A stretch of DNA of 64,000 nucleotides from Roseibium aggregatum IAM 12614. GTDB lineage: Bacteria; Pseudomonadota; Alphaproteobacteria; Rhizobiales; Stappiaceae. A program made the translations under genes and the position numbers. The notes beneath the pieces are model-generated. The model was not told where the DNA came from. It saw only the letters and a list, made by a program, of their open reading frames with translations, and made no database searches. Location: assembly GCF_000168975.1 (NCBI RefSeq), contig NZ_AAUW01000012.1:1-64000 (forward strand). The letters are read 5' to 3'. Numbering within the stretch: position 1 is the stretch's first letter; each line of letters begins with the position of its first letter. Below are positions 35,551-44,263 of this stretch, one piece after another.

Positions 35551-36156
35551 TTTTCTGCCCTTTTCCGGCGAACCGGTTACCAATCCCAAGCATCGGCCAT
35601 ATGGGGCGGTCCGGCGCGCGTATCGCGTTACCTAACGAGACTTTGTCGTAATGCACTGCACAATAAGTGTCAAGGTGATTTTGCATTGCAAAAACAACCA
35701 TTACGCGAATTTAACGCTCCTTTCATAACGTAAGCTGCCGCGCCAATGTCCGAAAAACAGCACCCTTGACGTGGACAGGCAACAGCAACCAGAAGAAGGC
35801 GACACACACCCCAAACCAACAAAGCGGGAAGATGCTTGCGCGTGACCAAATCCGGAACAAAAAAAGCCAAAAATAAACGGAACCTTAACCAGAAAATCAA
35901 GCAAGAAGAAGGTTTTACGAAAACAATACTTGCAAATACGAAAGAATGTGACTTTAACCAACGATTAACTCTAACAAAAAACTATTTTTTTAAGTGGTTT
36001 TTCGATCATTCATTTACCCATTCGTAACCGTAATTCCATCAAATGACATGGAGAACGACGGAGCAGCGGTTCTGAATCTCAGGGGGTTAAGATCCAAAAC
36101 GCGCCGCTCCAGAGACAAACCACGTGACCCGGAATGGGATAGTAATTGTGTTTGGG
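35551..36156. other. AT-rich intergenic region upstream of the D,D-carboxypeptidase gene
   Basis: About 600 bp with no gene. It is AT-rich for this genome and holds A tracts (35866-35940) and a CtrA-type box at 35954-35968, so it probably contains regulated promoters for both flanking genes. Confidence 0.5.
35954..35968. promoter_or_regulatory. CtrA-type box TTAA-N7-TTAA
   Basis: TTAA, CCAACGA, TTAA gives the exact spacing of the alphaproteobacterial cell-cycle regulator CtrA site. It lies about 190 bp before the cell-wall carboxypeptidase. Such a match arises by chance at modest frequency in AT-rich DNA. Confidence 0.5.
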
Positions 36157-37842
36157 ATGCGTATTTTTCGCAAGGGACGGGTTCTCGTCCGCACTGCAAA
36201 GTTCTTGACCCTCGGCCTTGTGCTTTTGGGGCTGCCTGCAACGGCGATGGCAAACCCGAAATATGCAGGGATCGTCGTCGACGCCAAAACCGGCAAGACA
36301 CTTTACTCCTCATCGGCAGATTCCTACAGGTATCCCGCCTCTCTCACCAAGATCATGACCCTGTATCTGGTGTTTGAAGAGCTGGAAGCCGGACGACTGT
36401 CGCTGGACTCCAACCTGAGTGTTTCCAGCTACGCATCCGCGCGGCCGCCCTCCAAGCTGGGCCTCAAGCCCGGTGGCACCATCAAGGTCAAGGATGCGAT
36501 CCTTGCGCTGGTCACCAAGTCAGCCAACGACGTTGCTTCCGTCATTGCGGAGAACCTTGGCGGCTCTGAAAAGAAATTCGCCGAACGCATGACCCGCACA
36601 GCGCGTCAGATCGGCATGTCGAAGACCACTTTCCGCAATCCGCATGGTCTGCCGGACAACGGACAGCGCACCACTGCCCGGGACATGGCAACGCTCGGCC
36701 GCGCCATTCAGGAACGGTTTCCGCAGTATTACGGTTACTTCAAAACCCGGGCCTACAAATACAAGGGCCGCACCTACGGCAACCACAACAAGCTGCTCGG
36801 CCGCGTGAAGGGTGTTGACGGGATCAAGACCGGTTATATCCGCGCCTCCGGCTTCAACCTTGTTACCTCGGTCAATCGGGACGGCAGGCACATTGTTGCT
36901 GTTGTCATGGGCGGCAAAACCGGCGCATCGCGCAATGCCCAGATGACGAAGCTCATCAACGCCTACCTGCCCAAGGCAAGCCGTGGTCCGAAAACAGCGC
37001 CGCTGATCGTCCAGAACACCTCTGAACCGACGTTCGTTGCCGTTGCGCTCAAGAACCCGCCCTTGCCGAACACCAAACCCGGTAGCGAACCGGCGCCGGC
37101 TGCGGGTGAGCCGATGGTGCTGGCCTTTACCGCGCCGACCAAAGCTTCAGCGATTCCGACACCGGCTCCCGCTCCTGTCCTGGTGACCGCCTCCAATGCG
37201 CCCGTCACGGCATCGGTCCAGACGCCCGCTCCGGTTCCGGGCTTCGGCAACGACGTACCTCTGCCGCCGAAGCTTGTGAAACAACGGTTCGACAGCACGT
37301 TTGCGGTTGCAACCGCCCTCCCGCCGATCCCGCCGTCAAGCCCGGACGAGCCGCTGAACACCAATTCGATTTCCAGAGCTGCTCTGCTCGAAGCCGCAAA
37401 GTCCGAAGGTGCGAAAGCAGGTGGCGCACAGCGCGCCGTTGGTTCCGCGCAGCCGGTCAAAACGGTCTCTGTTCAGACCATCGCGATCAACACCACACCG
37501 GTTGAGACCGTGGCAGCACCGGAAACCGCATCTGCCGACAACAGCAGCGACGATGACAGCGTCACGGTTGCGACAAGCGATACCCGCGATGTCGAGCCGG
37601 GCTGGCAGGTCCAGATCGCTGCGACCGAATCCGAAAGCCAGGCCATCACCATGCTGAAGGATGCCAAGGCCAGAACCGGAGCCGCCCTGCGGGGCCGGGT
37701 CCCCTACACCGAACCCGTCGACACCAACGGACAGACGCTCTACCGCGCCCGGTTCGTCGGCTTCGACACCAAAACAGCTGCGTGGAATGCCTGCAAAAGC
37801 TTGAAAAAGGCAAAATACGCATGCTTCGCCATCTACCAGTAA
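36157..37842 (+). CDS. D-alanyl-D-alanine carboxypeptidase with C-terminal SPOR domain
   Basis: This 561-residue low-molecular-weight penicillin-binding protein trims peptidoglycan stem peptides. It has a signal peptide (FLTLGLVLLGLPATAMA), the SxxK motif SLTK (S62, K65), SxN (S122-A-N124) and KTG (K224). A proline- and alanine-rich linker (about 290-480) and a C-terminal SPOR-type domain (GWQVQIAA) follow. SPOR domains bind denuded glycan at the septum, so it probably acts in division. Starts further upstream (GTG 36148, GTG 36124) are possible; the ATG gives a normal signal peptide. The CtrA-like box upstream would fit cell-cycle control. Confidence 0.9.
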   Translation: MRIFRKGRVLVRTAKFLTLGLVLLGLPATAMANPKYAGIVVDAKTGKTLYSSSADSYRYPASLTKIMTLYLVFEELEAGRLSLDSNLSVSSYASARPPSKLGLKPGGTIKVKDAILALVTKSANDVASVIAENLGGSEKKFAERMTRTARQIGMSKTTFRNPHGLPDNGQRTTARDMATLGRAIQERFPQYYGYFKTRAYKYKGRTYGNHNKLLGRVKGVDGIKTGYIRASGFNLVTSVNRDGRHIVAVVMGGKTGASRNAQMTKLINAYLPKASRGPKTAPLIVQNTSEPTFVAVALKNPPLPNTKPGSEPAPAAGEPMVLAFTAPTKASAIPTPAPAPVLVTASNAPVTASVQTPAPVPGFGNDVPLPPKLVKQRFDSTFAVATALPPIPPSSPDEPLNTNSISRAALLEAAKSEGAKAGGAQRAVGSAQPVKTVSVQTIAINTTPVETVAAPETASADNSSDDDSVTVATSDTRDVEPGWQVQIAATESESQAITMLKDAKARTGAALRGRVPYTEPVDTNGQTLYRARFVGFDTKTAAWNACKSLKKAKYACFAIYQ

Positions 37843-37859
37843 CCGCGTAACGGATGCCG

Positions 37860-38567
37860 TCAATGTCTTCTGAGAAGCGTGTCTTTAGCCTCGTTGATTT
37901 TCGCCGCGAGGAAACCGGAGCCTCCCTGGTCGGGGTGGACTCGCATCATAAGCCTGCGGTGCGCAGCTCGAATTTCCGCGTCCCCGGCATCGGGCGAAAG
38001 CCCCAGGATCTGGTAGGCCTCCTCATCTGTCATGGGGCCCGAGCTCGCCGGGCTTCCCTGCCGCTCTGCTCCATCCGCCTGGAAGTGTTCACGCCATCCG
38101 GGAAGCCTGCGGTCGAGATAAGCTTCGACTAGCTTCTGGCTCTGACCGTCCTGGGCCGTTTCCTGCCAAAAGGCTTCAAGGTCCGGTTCGGTCAGTTCAT
38201 CCAGCTCGCGCCCCTGAAAGGTGCCCGCAAGCACGGTTCCGGTCATGGCACCGGTATCGTGATCAAGTTCCATCTCTACCATGGCAGTTCGCACACGCGA
38301 GCGTTGCCCTGAGGTTTTCTGAGGCTTGTAGCCAGACGAAAGCCAAGGGAGACCGGACATCCCCAGAACGGATAAACCAAGCCCGAACAGGGGGATGGCA
38401 AACAGGAACCGGCCTGTCAGCGCAAAGATCAGCGCCACCACCATAAGAAGACCACCCGCGAACAGGCGTAATCCTCTGGCAAGCTTCGCCGGGTTGGCGT
38501 TCACGAACGTGTTGCCGAGGGTCAATAGGGCGGTCAGCGCTATCAAGCCGATAATCAGATAAATCAT
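37860..38567 (-). CDS. Membrane-anchored J-domain protein
   Basis: This 235-residue protein has an N-terminal pair of membrane helices ([42 protein letters not shown]) and a C-terminal J domain with [16 protein letters not shown] and the HPD motif (RVHPDQGG). J domains stimulate Hsp70, here probably at the membrane, as in DjlA- or TIM14-like proteins. It is convergent with the carboxypeptidase gene. Partner unknown. Confidence 0.88.
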   Translation of the reverse strand: MIYLIIGLIALTALLTLGNTFVNANPAKLARGLRLFAGGLLMVVALIFALTGRFLFAIPLFGLGLSVLGMSGLPWLSSGYKPQKTSGQRSRVRTAMVEMELDHDTGAMTGTVLAGTFQGRELDELTEPDLEAFWQETAQDGQSQKLVEAYLDRRLPGWREHFQADGAERQGSPASSGPMTDEEAYQILGLSPDAGDAEIRAAHRRLMMRVHPDQGGSGFLAAKINEAKDTLLRRH

Positions 38568-38712
38568 GTGGCGGTGGGGTCCCCGTTCGCCGGCCCGGGC
38601 CCGTACCCTATGGATGCAGCGGCCCTATTCCAGTCACGTGTTGAATGTTTCCGGTTATGTAAACCTGTGGCAGAGGCAACAGCAAGGAAGAGCGGTCCCT
38701 TCCCTCCCAAGC

Positions 38713-39453
38713 CTAACGGACGGAGGGCAACTGCTGCAGCAAAAGCGTTGCGCCCTTGCCGCCTTGCTTTTCCAGCTTCTGCAACGCCGTTCGGCCGCCG
38801 CTGGCGTAAACGGCAACGGCTTTCAGGAGATCTGACAGCTGCTGAGCCGAGCCGGAATCAAAACGGCAAAACACGCCGTTGGTAAGCCTGGCCATTTCAC
38901 GAAACGCACGCTCTGCCACCGCGTCCCGACCTTCCTGAAACAGGAACATCGGCACGCCGAGCAGGCCCAGCTGGCCAGCCTTGTCACACAAGGCATCGAC
39001 GTCCTCTTCCATGCAGTCGCCCACGTAAACCAGGGCGGCGATCTTTTCGGTATTGGCGGCTGACAGCGCGGCCGAAAGCACCTTGCGGATTTGTGTACGC
39101 CCACCCTGGCAGGCAATGCGGCTCATGGCGTTTGCAAGCTCGGCTCCACTGTTAAGCCAGCGGGAGGCCCGGCACTCTCCAAATCCGCGAAAATAGACGA
39201 GTTTGATACTGAGACCCGAAATCTTGCCCGCTTCCCGAAACATCTCGGCCTGGATCTGGCAGGCCTGGTCCCACGTCGGCTGGCGGCTCATCGTCGCGTC
39301 GAGGGCGAACACAAGACGCCCTCCACTGCCAGGTTGCGGTGCGATTTCCTCGGCCTTGCGGAGAAAGGAGGCAACCTCGGAAGCGGCTGAAGGCACTCCG
39401 GCTTCCTTCCGGACCATCGGGTCTACCGTGCCTTTGCCGGTCTTCACGTTCAC
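38713..39453 (-). CDS. VWA-domain protein
   Basis: This 246-residue soluble protein has a von Willebrand A-type fold with a partly degenerate MIDAS motif (FALDATMSRQ, then later YVGDCMEED), and the Rossmann-like strands AALVYVGD and MFLFQEG. The GTG at 39453 follows AAGGAGG at a good distance; the longer frame starts with TTG. Close relatives in alphaproteobacteria are annotated only as VWA. Function unknown; downstream 145 bp lead to the J-domain gene. Confidence 0.75.
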   Translation of the reverse strand: MNVKTGKGTVDPMVRKEAGVPSAASEVASFLRKAEEIAPQPGSGGRLVFALDATMSRQPTWDQACQIQAEMFREAGKISGLSIKLVYFRGFGECRASRWLNSGAELANAMSRIACQGGRTQIRKVLSAALSAANTEKIAALVYVGDCMEEDVDALCDKAGQLGLLGVPMFLFQEGRDAVAERAFREMARLTNGVFCRFDSGSAQQLSDLLKAVAVYASGGRTALQKLEKQGGKGATLLLQQLPSVR

Positions 39454-39556
39454 GGCCGCCTCCTTGTGCCTGTTTATGACAGTCAAATTGGGTCCGGAAA
39501 CCCGTTTTGGCAAGTCTCAGTCCATGGGATGCGACACGGGTTAGCCCCTCCTGCCC

Positions 39557-40195
39557 TCAGGCAGCAGCCGAGACCAGGCGTGAGCTTTTGGGACGAACAA
39601 GAAGATACACTTCCATGAAAACCGCATTCGGGAGCCAGCACAGCCAGGCAATGAGAGGATAGGCAGTTTGAAAGTCGAGACCTGCCGCCATGCTGCTTCC
39701 CAGATAGACACGCAACGTTACAGCAGCAAAGGTAAGGGCGGCCGAACGCAGCATCCAGGCGCGGTGACGCGGGATGTTCCGCTGCAAGGCAAAGACCAGC
39801 GCGATACCGGTAGTTATCATCCACAGGACCGCCAGCAGCGCAAAGCCTGTTGCAGCGAAAATCCCTGCTGTTGTGTGAAAGGCGAGCTGCAGCCCCGCAA
39901 GACCGGAAACCAGGACTGCAGCGACGTAACCGCGGCCCAACCAGCGGTGCAGTTTCGGCCGGCGCGCTCGCAGCCGGGTCATGAACTGAAACGGCATCAA
40001 TGCAAGCGCAATCGGCGCAACACCGATGTGTGCGTAAAGCATCAGCGCATTCCCGTCGAGATTATGCGCCACGAAGTCCATCGACGCGGATACCCCCAGC
40101 GCCAAAAATCTCAACGAAGCCACCGCAACCAGGACAGCGCTAACCGCCGCTGTCCAGAAGGCTACACTTGCTGCAAACCTTGAAACCATCGACAT
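39557..40195 (-). CDS. DUF2306 membrane protein
   Basis: This 212-residue protein has about six membrane helices: FWTAAVSAVLVAVASLRFLALG, LYAHIGVAPIALALMPFQF, YVAAVLVSGLAGLQLAF and others. The RxxKLHRWLGR motif is characteristic of DUF2306. Function unknown. GGAGAGGCGGA precedes the ATG. It is divergent from a TetR regulator, with two operators between them, so it is probably its target. Confidence 0.8.
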   Translation of the reverse strand: MSMVSRFAASVAFWTAAVSAVLVAVASLRFLALGVSASMDFVAHNLDGNALMLYAHIGVAPIALALMPFQFMTRLRARRPKLHRWLGRGYVAAVLVSGLAGLQLAFHTTAGIFAATGFALLAVLWMITTGIALVFALQRNIPRHRAWMLRSAALTFAAVTLRVYLGSSMAAGLDFQTAYPLIAWLCWLPNAVFMEVYLLVRPKSSRLVSAAA

Positions 40196-40213
40196 TCCGC
40201 CTCTCCAGGTTAA

Positions 40214-40228
40214 CTTGACAGTGTCAAG
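40214..40228. promoter_or_regulatory. TetR operator A (CTTGACAGTGTCAAG)
   Basis: A perfect 15-bp palindrome (CTTGACA-G-TGTCAAG) lies 18 bp before the DUF2306 start. A second copy differing only at the centre is at 40240-40254. Confidence 0.8.
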
Positions 40229-40239
40229 ATAAAGCGAAA

Positions 40240-40254
40240 CTTGACACTGTCAAG
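40240..40254. promoter_or_regulatory. TetR operator B (CTTGACACTGTCAAG)
   Basis: A palindrome with the same half-sites as operator A, 26 bp away centre to centre and 21 bp before the TetR ATG. A bound pair could shut both divergent promoters. Confidence 0.8.
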
Positions 40255-40275
40255 CATATCGCCGATGAAGATCGC

Positions 40276-40881
40276 ATGACAGTTTCTCCCCCCTCCCGCC
40301 GCAAACGAGACGGCAGTCTGAGAAGGGCTCTGGTCGATGCTGGTGTGGCGCTGTTGCGCGAACGTGGTCCGGACAAGCTCTCCCTGCGCGAATGCGCTGC
40401 CAAGGCAGGTGTTTCACACGCGGCCCCTGGCTATCACTTCAAGAATATCACGGGCCTGTCGACAGCAATTGCCGCGCGTGGGTTTGCCCTGTTTTGTGAG
40501 GCTATGGAAAAACGGCTCGAGACCTGCGCTCCTGCCGCTGCCGAACGGCTGAGCGCCATCTGTCAGGGATACCTGGATTTTGCGACCGGACACCCGGAGC
40601 TGTTCCTGTTCATTTTTTCAGGACAGAAATTCAACGAGAACGATGAGGAATTTGCTCTTCACGCCTCAAGATCCTATGCGATCTTGCGCGAAACATGCGC
40701 ACCGCTGATCCCTGAAGGGACCGATCCGGAGGAAATCGAGATCCTCGTCTGGTCGCTGGTGCATGGCTACGCGCATCTTGCCATGACGCGCAAGAAGGAA
40801 AATCCCGGCCTTGGGCCAGGCTGGCCGGACTTCAGCACGATCATCGGACATCTTCACAAGGCGTTGCCGGTTTCCGGCTGA
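40276..40881 (+). CDS. TetR-family regulator
   Basis: This 201-residue protein has a TetR helix-turn-helix (LVDAGVALLRERGPDKLSLR, ECAAKAGVSHAAPGYHF) and a WHG-type C-terminal domain (ILVWSLVHGYAHLAMT). It is divergent from the DUF2306 gene, with two matching palindromes between. Ligand not deducible. Confidence 0.88.
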   Translation: MTVSPPSRRKRDGSLRRALVDAGVALLRERGPDKLSLRECAAKAGVSHAAPGYHFKNITGLSTAIAARGFALFCEAMEKRLETCAPAAAERLSAICQGYLDFATGHPELFLFIFSGQKFNENDEEFALHASRSYAILRETCAPLIPEGTDPEEIEILVWSLVHGYAHLAMTRKKENPGLGPGWPDFSTIIGHLHKALPVSG

Positions 40882-40891
40882 TGCCGGCAGA

Positions 40892-41326
40892 TCAAAGCAG
40901 GCAGAGCTCAGTAAGATCTCGCCGCATATCCTCCGGCATGGCCTGGGCCGCTCCGCCGGCCTTCAGGTCTGCCGGAGCGTCCTGCGCCTTCAGATAGCGC
41001 CAGCCCTGAAACGGACGCTTGGGCTGGAACTGAGTCAGGATCAGTCTTGGCTCCATAACCAGATCGCAGCGTTTGACGCCCGCCTGGTCCGTGAACGGCC
41101 GGATATCGATAAGGTGCTGGCGCACCTGGATCTTACCCTTGATCACCCAGTAGAGAGACCCGCCATCCAGAAGCTCGTCCTTGCGGGTTGGCACCATGCG
41201 CGTCGTATGGATCGTTTCTGCTGGAAGCCCGGTTTTGCGGGCATTGTCCATGCGAAAATCGATCCAGGCCTGAAGGGACTCGACGCTGTCCGCGCCGACG
41301 CACAGTTTTACCAGATGCAAGGTCAT
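40892..41326 (-). CDS. DUF1489-family protein
   Basis: This 144-residue cytoplasmic protein reads MTLHLVKLCVGADSVESLQAW and later GSLYWVIKGKIQVRQ, as in the DUF1489 family found across alphaproteobacteria. Function unknown. The ATG at 41326 matches the family start. Converges with the TetR gene 10 bp away. Confidence 0.85.
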   Translation of the reverse strand: MTLHLVKLCVGADSVESLQAWIDFRMDNARKTGLPAETIHTTRMVPTRKDELLDGGSLYWVIKGKIQVRQHLIDIRPFTDQAGVKRCDLVMEPRLILTQFQPKRPFQGWRYLKAQDAPADLKAGGAAQAMPEDMRRDLTELCLL

Positions 41327-41447
41327 GCTTCTCACCTATCAGGCTTCCGGCCAAGGTCAAGATTGTGGCAGAAAACGGCGGTGGATTGTCGCCCGTCCCG
41401 GGCAGCTTCAGCTTGCGCCGCTGGCCAGAACGGGGTTCTCTTTGCGC

Positions 41448-42332
41448 ATGGAAGTATTTGTAACGGGTGGAACCGGCGAGATCGGTTCTGCCGTGGTAAA
41501 GCGGCTGGTTCAGGACGGTGCCAGGGTAATCGGTCTGGCCCGCTCAGACGCGTCTTCAGCCAAGCTGCGTGCGTCTGGCGCAAGTGCCTATCCCGGAGAT
41601 CTGCGCGCACCGGAAAGCTGGGTATCGAGGGCAGCTTCATGCGATGCCGTCATCCACCTTGGCGCGACTTTTTCTGAAGATATGGGACGGGTCGACCGGC
41701 AGAGCATGCTCGCCCTGAAGCAGGCAGCCAAACACCGCAAACAGCCGCTCAAGATCATCTACACCGGAGGCATCTGGCTTTTCCCTGCAACGACAGGAAA
41801 CCAGCTGCTGAGCGAGAAAACCCAGTTCGCTCCCCTGCCCGCGTTTCGCTTCATGACCGAAACGATCAGGACCCTGTCGCATGGAACGGATCTCAATCTG
41901 ACGGTCATTCACCCGGCGCTCGCCTGCAGTCAGACAACCGGACCAATTGCCCTGATGACGGCAGCGCTCAAGGAAGGCAGGCCGTTCCAGACCCGTGCAA
42001 CAGCCCAAACAAGGTGGCCGTTGGTAGAAATAAACGACCTTGCCGCGCTTTATACGCTCGCCCTCAAGAACGCCCGGTTCCGGATGTCGCTGATTGCAAG
42101 CTGTATTGAAGGTATTTCCGTCGGTCACCTGGCTTCGCATATTTCAGCCCGACACGGATTGCCGCTGGAAATCGAGACGGTTCCCGCACCTGAGGCTGCC
42201 GAACCGCTCACCGATTGGGCTGCCGGCTATGCCCTGTCGCAATCCGTTGACGTCAGCCACGCCCAAAGAGCAACTGGCTGGCAGCCGGAACATTCTACAA
42301 TAGAAGATCTGGTGGTGTCCCTGTCAAAATAG
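41448..42332 (+). CDS. NAD-dependent epimerase/dehydratase-like protein
   Basis: This 294-residue extended SDR has GGTGEIGSAVVKRL (nucleotide site) and the strand segments DAVIHLGATF and LKIIYTGGIW. The usual YxxxK is not evident; the region reads FRFMTETIRTL, so the family is recognisable but catalysis is uncertain. The upstream part of the long frame lies in the divergent region next to the DUF1489 gene. Substrate unknown. Confidence 0.85.
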   Translation: MEVFVTGGTGEIGSAVVKRLVQDGARVIGLARSDASSAKLRASGASAYPGDLRAPESWVSRAASCDAVIHLGATFSEDMGRVDRQSMLALKQAAKHRKQPLKIIYTGGIWLFPATTGNQLLSEKTQFAPLPAFRFMTETIRTLSHGTDLNLTVIHPALACSQTTGPIALMTAALKEGRPFQTRATAQTRWPLVEINDLAALYTLALKNARFRMSLIASCIEGISVGHLASHISARHGLPLEIETVPAPEAAEPLTDWAAGYALSQSVDVSHAQRATGWQPEHSTIEDLVVSLSK

Positions 42333-42443
42333 ACGATGACCTTGAGTTTTCGCAGCAAAACGCGGCGACTCCGGTATTGGACAAAGACTTTCTAAAGTTT
42401 TGAAGATGTATGGTCGGGCCAAATTCCAAAACAGGGTCCGGGC

Positions 42444-42992
42444 GTGTTTCGTACACTCATTTCGTTGCTGGTCTTTCTCGCTTCCGTCGTGCCACTGCAG
42501 GCGGAAGTCGCCGTTCCCGTTGGCATCTTCAAGGTGGTCAACACGGAAGGCTTCGTCCAGAGCAACGGTGAGCGCGTTGCACTAGAAACGGACATGAGTG
42601 AAGGCACCGCGCTGATCGAAAGGGACGCTGCGAACCGCCTGAATGTCGAGATCAACGGAGCACAGCTCAATCTGTTTCCTCTGGACCGGGGTCTTGCCGC
42701 GCTCACCTGGGATGCCAATGGCACCGCCCTGCTCCACGACATCGACGTCCGTGCGCTTTTCGGAAAAGACGATCCGGAAGATGTTCCGGCCTGGGGCGCG
42801 GAACTTGAGTGGCCCGGATCCGGCACTGTCCAACTCGTGCTCCTGCCTCTGGGCGACCGCGCCTATACGGCGTTTCTCATCAGCCACCCCCGCGACAAGA
42901 CAGTGGTGCGGCAAATGGAATTCAGGCAGTTCTACGGACCGTCGGACAGGCCTGAAATTTCCTTTTCGTCCAGCCTGACCCCCGCCAACTAG
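42444..42992 (+). CDS. Secreted protein of unknown function
   Basis: This 182-residue protein starts with GTG and has a signal peptide (MFRTLISLLVFLASVVPLQA) followed by a beta-rich body. The family is not recognised. It stands alone before a terminator. Confidence 0.6.
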   Translation: MFRTLISLLVFLASVVPLQAEVAVPVGIFKVVNTEGFVQSNGERVALETDMSEGTALIERDAANRLNVEINGAQLNLFPLDRGLAALTWDANGTALLHDIDVRALFGKDDPEDVPAWGAELEWPGSGTVQLVLLPLGDRAYTAFLISHPRDKTVVRQMEFRQFYGPSDRPEISFSSSLTPAN

Positions 42993-43063
42993 GTGTGGAC
43001 AGGATCCGGCGAAGGCCTCTTGGGAAAGTTGCCAAAGAGCAAAAAAGAGCCCCTCAAACGACA

Positions 43064-43090
43064 AAAGGCGCAGCCTCACGCTGCGCCTTT
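43064..43090. terminator. Bidirectional terminator
   Basis: AAAGGCGCAGC and GCTGCGCCTTT form an 11-bp stem around a 5-nt loop. It lies between two convergent small genes. Confidence 0.75.
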
Positions 43091-43112
43091 GTGTTCCTTG
43101 CGTCCCGCTGGC

Positions 43113-43247
43113 TTATTTGGCGGCGGCGACGGCTTGTTGTGCACTTTCAACATCGTTGAACAGAAGAACCATCGTCAATGCTAGGCCCACTGCAGCGACA
43201 GTCCAGAGAGTGACGCTCCAACAAGATTTCTGCACGTTTTCGTCCAT
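43113..43247 (-). CDS. Small single-helix membrane protein, 44 aa
   Basis: MDENVQKSCWS is followed by one membrane helix (LWTVAAVGLALTMVLLF) and a short tail ending in AAAK. The ATG has AGGG at a suitable distance and the terminator follows downstream, so it looks like a real small gene. Function unknown. The upstream part of the frame has no start site. Confidence 0.6.
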   Translation of the reverse strand: MDENVQKSCWSVTLWTVAAVGLALTMVLLFNDVESAQQAVAAAK

Positions 43248-43507
43248 AAAAACCCTACATATTGTTGTGTGGCACCAGGTCCCACCGACCTCTAAATATG
43301 GCGCCATTGAGGCGACGAGGTAAACGATCCCTTACCATTTCGCAAGCGCAAAAAGAGAGCAGCAGATCCCGCATTTTTGCAAACCTCCTACAGCTACTGG
43401 AATTTCAGCTACTTAGGGTCCACAAGTCTGTCTGTCAGGGACACTGAAAAGTCTGCTAAGACAGGTGATGGTCGGATTCGGCCGCAAGAGAATCAGAAGG
43501 GATCACG

Positions 43508-44263
43508 ATGCACGCGCTCTCGACTCTGGACCTGGCAGCCGCGGCCTGGTTTCTGCTCGCCTGGCTCGGTTTTAATGTTCTGATCGATCTCAGCCCACTG
43601 CGTAAAAAGACCTTGTCCAGCGCGATGGAAAGCTACCGGCGCAACTGGATGCATGTCATGAGCCTGCGCGAGGTTCGCATCATGGACACCTCGATCATGT
43701 CCGGGTTGCAGCAGGGCACAGCCTTTTTCGCATCGACATCCCTTCTGGCCATCGGTGGTGGCTTTGCGCTTCTTGATGCAACGGAGCGCATCGTTCAGAT
43801 TGCTGGAGACCTGTCCATTCCGGTAGCCGACAACCGGGCACTCTGGGAGATCAAGGTGCTCGGCCTGATGCTGATCTTTGCCTATGGTTTCTTCAAGTTC
43901 GGCTGGGCGTATCGGCTTTTCAATTATGCCAGCATCATCATGGGCGCGGTCCCCCACAGAGGCCAGGCACCCGATGAGGTCATCACAAAGATGGCTGCAC
44001 AAGCCGGGGAACTGGGTGTTCTCGCCGGCCGCCACTTCAATCGCGGCCAGCGTGCCCTGTTTTTTTCAATCGGCTTTCTTGGGTGGTTCGCCGGCCCGTA
44101 TGTATTTGCCGCAACCACCCTCGCCGTTCTCTTGGTCCTGCTACGCCGTCAGTTCGTTTCCAAGGCCAGAGATGCGGTACTCTTGGGGCAATATCCAAAC
44201 TTGGGGTCGGCTGACAAGTCCGGCGAATACACCGACACGGGTTCATCAAACCCCTTCACCTGA
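43508..44263 (+). CDS. DUF599 membrane protein
   Basis: This 251-residue protein has about four membrane helices and the DUF599 hallmarks WMxxMxxREVRIMDTSIMSGL and FFKFGWAYRLFNYASIIMGAVP. Function unknown. GAAGGGATCACG precedes the ATG. Its last 115 bp overlap the end of the opposite-strand cyclase gene. Confidence 0.85.
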   Translation: MHALSTLDLAAAAWFLLAWLGFNVLIDLSPLRKKTLSSAMESYRRNWMHVMSLREVRIMDTSIMSGLQQGTAFFASTSLLAIGGGFALLDATERIVQIAGDLSIPVADNRALWEIKVLGLMLIFAYGFFKFGWAYRLFNYASIIMGAVPHRGQAPDEVITKMAAQAGELGVLAGRHFNRGQRALFFSIGFLGWFAGPYVFAATTLAVLLVLLRRQFVSKARDAVLLGQYPNLGSADKSGEYTDTGSSNPFT

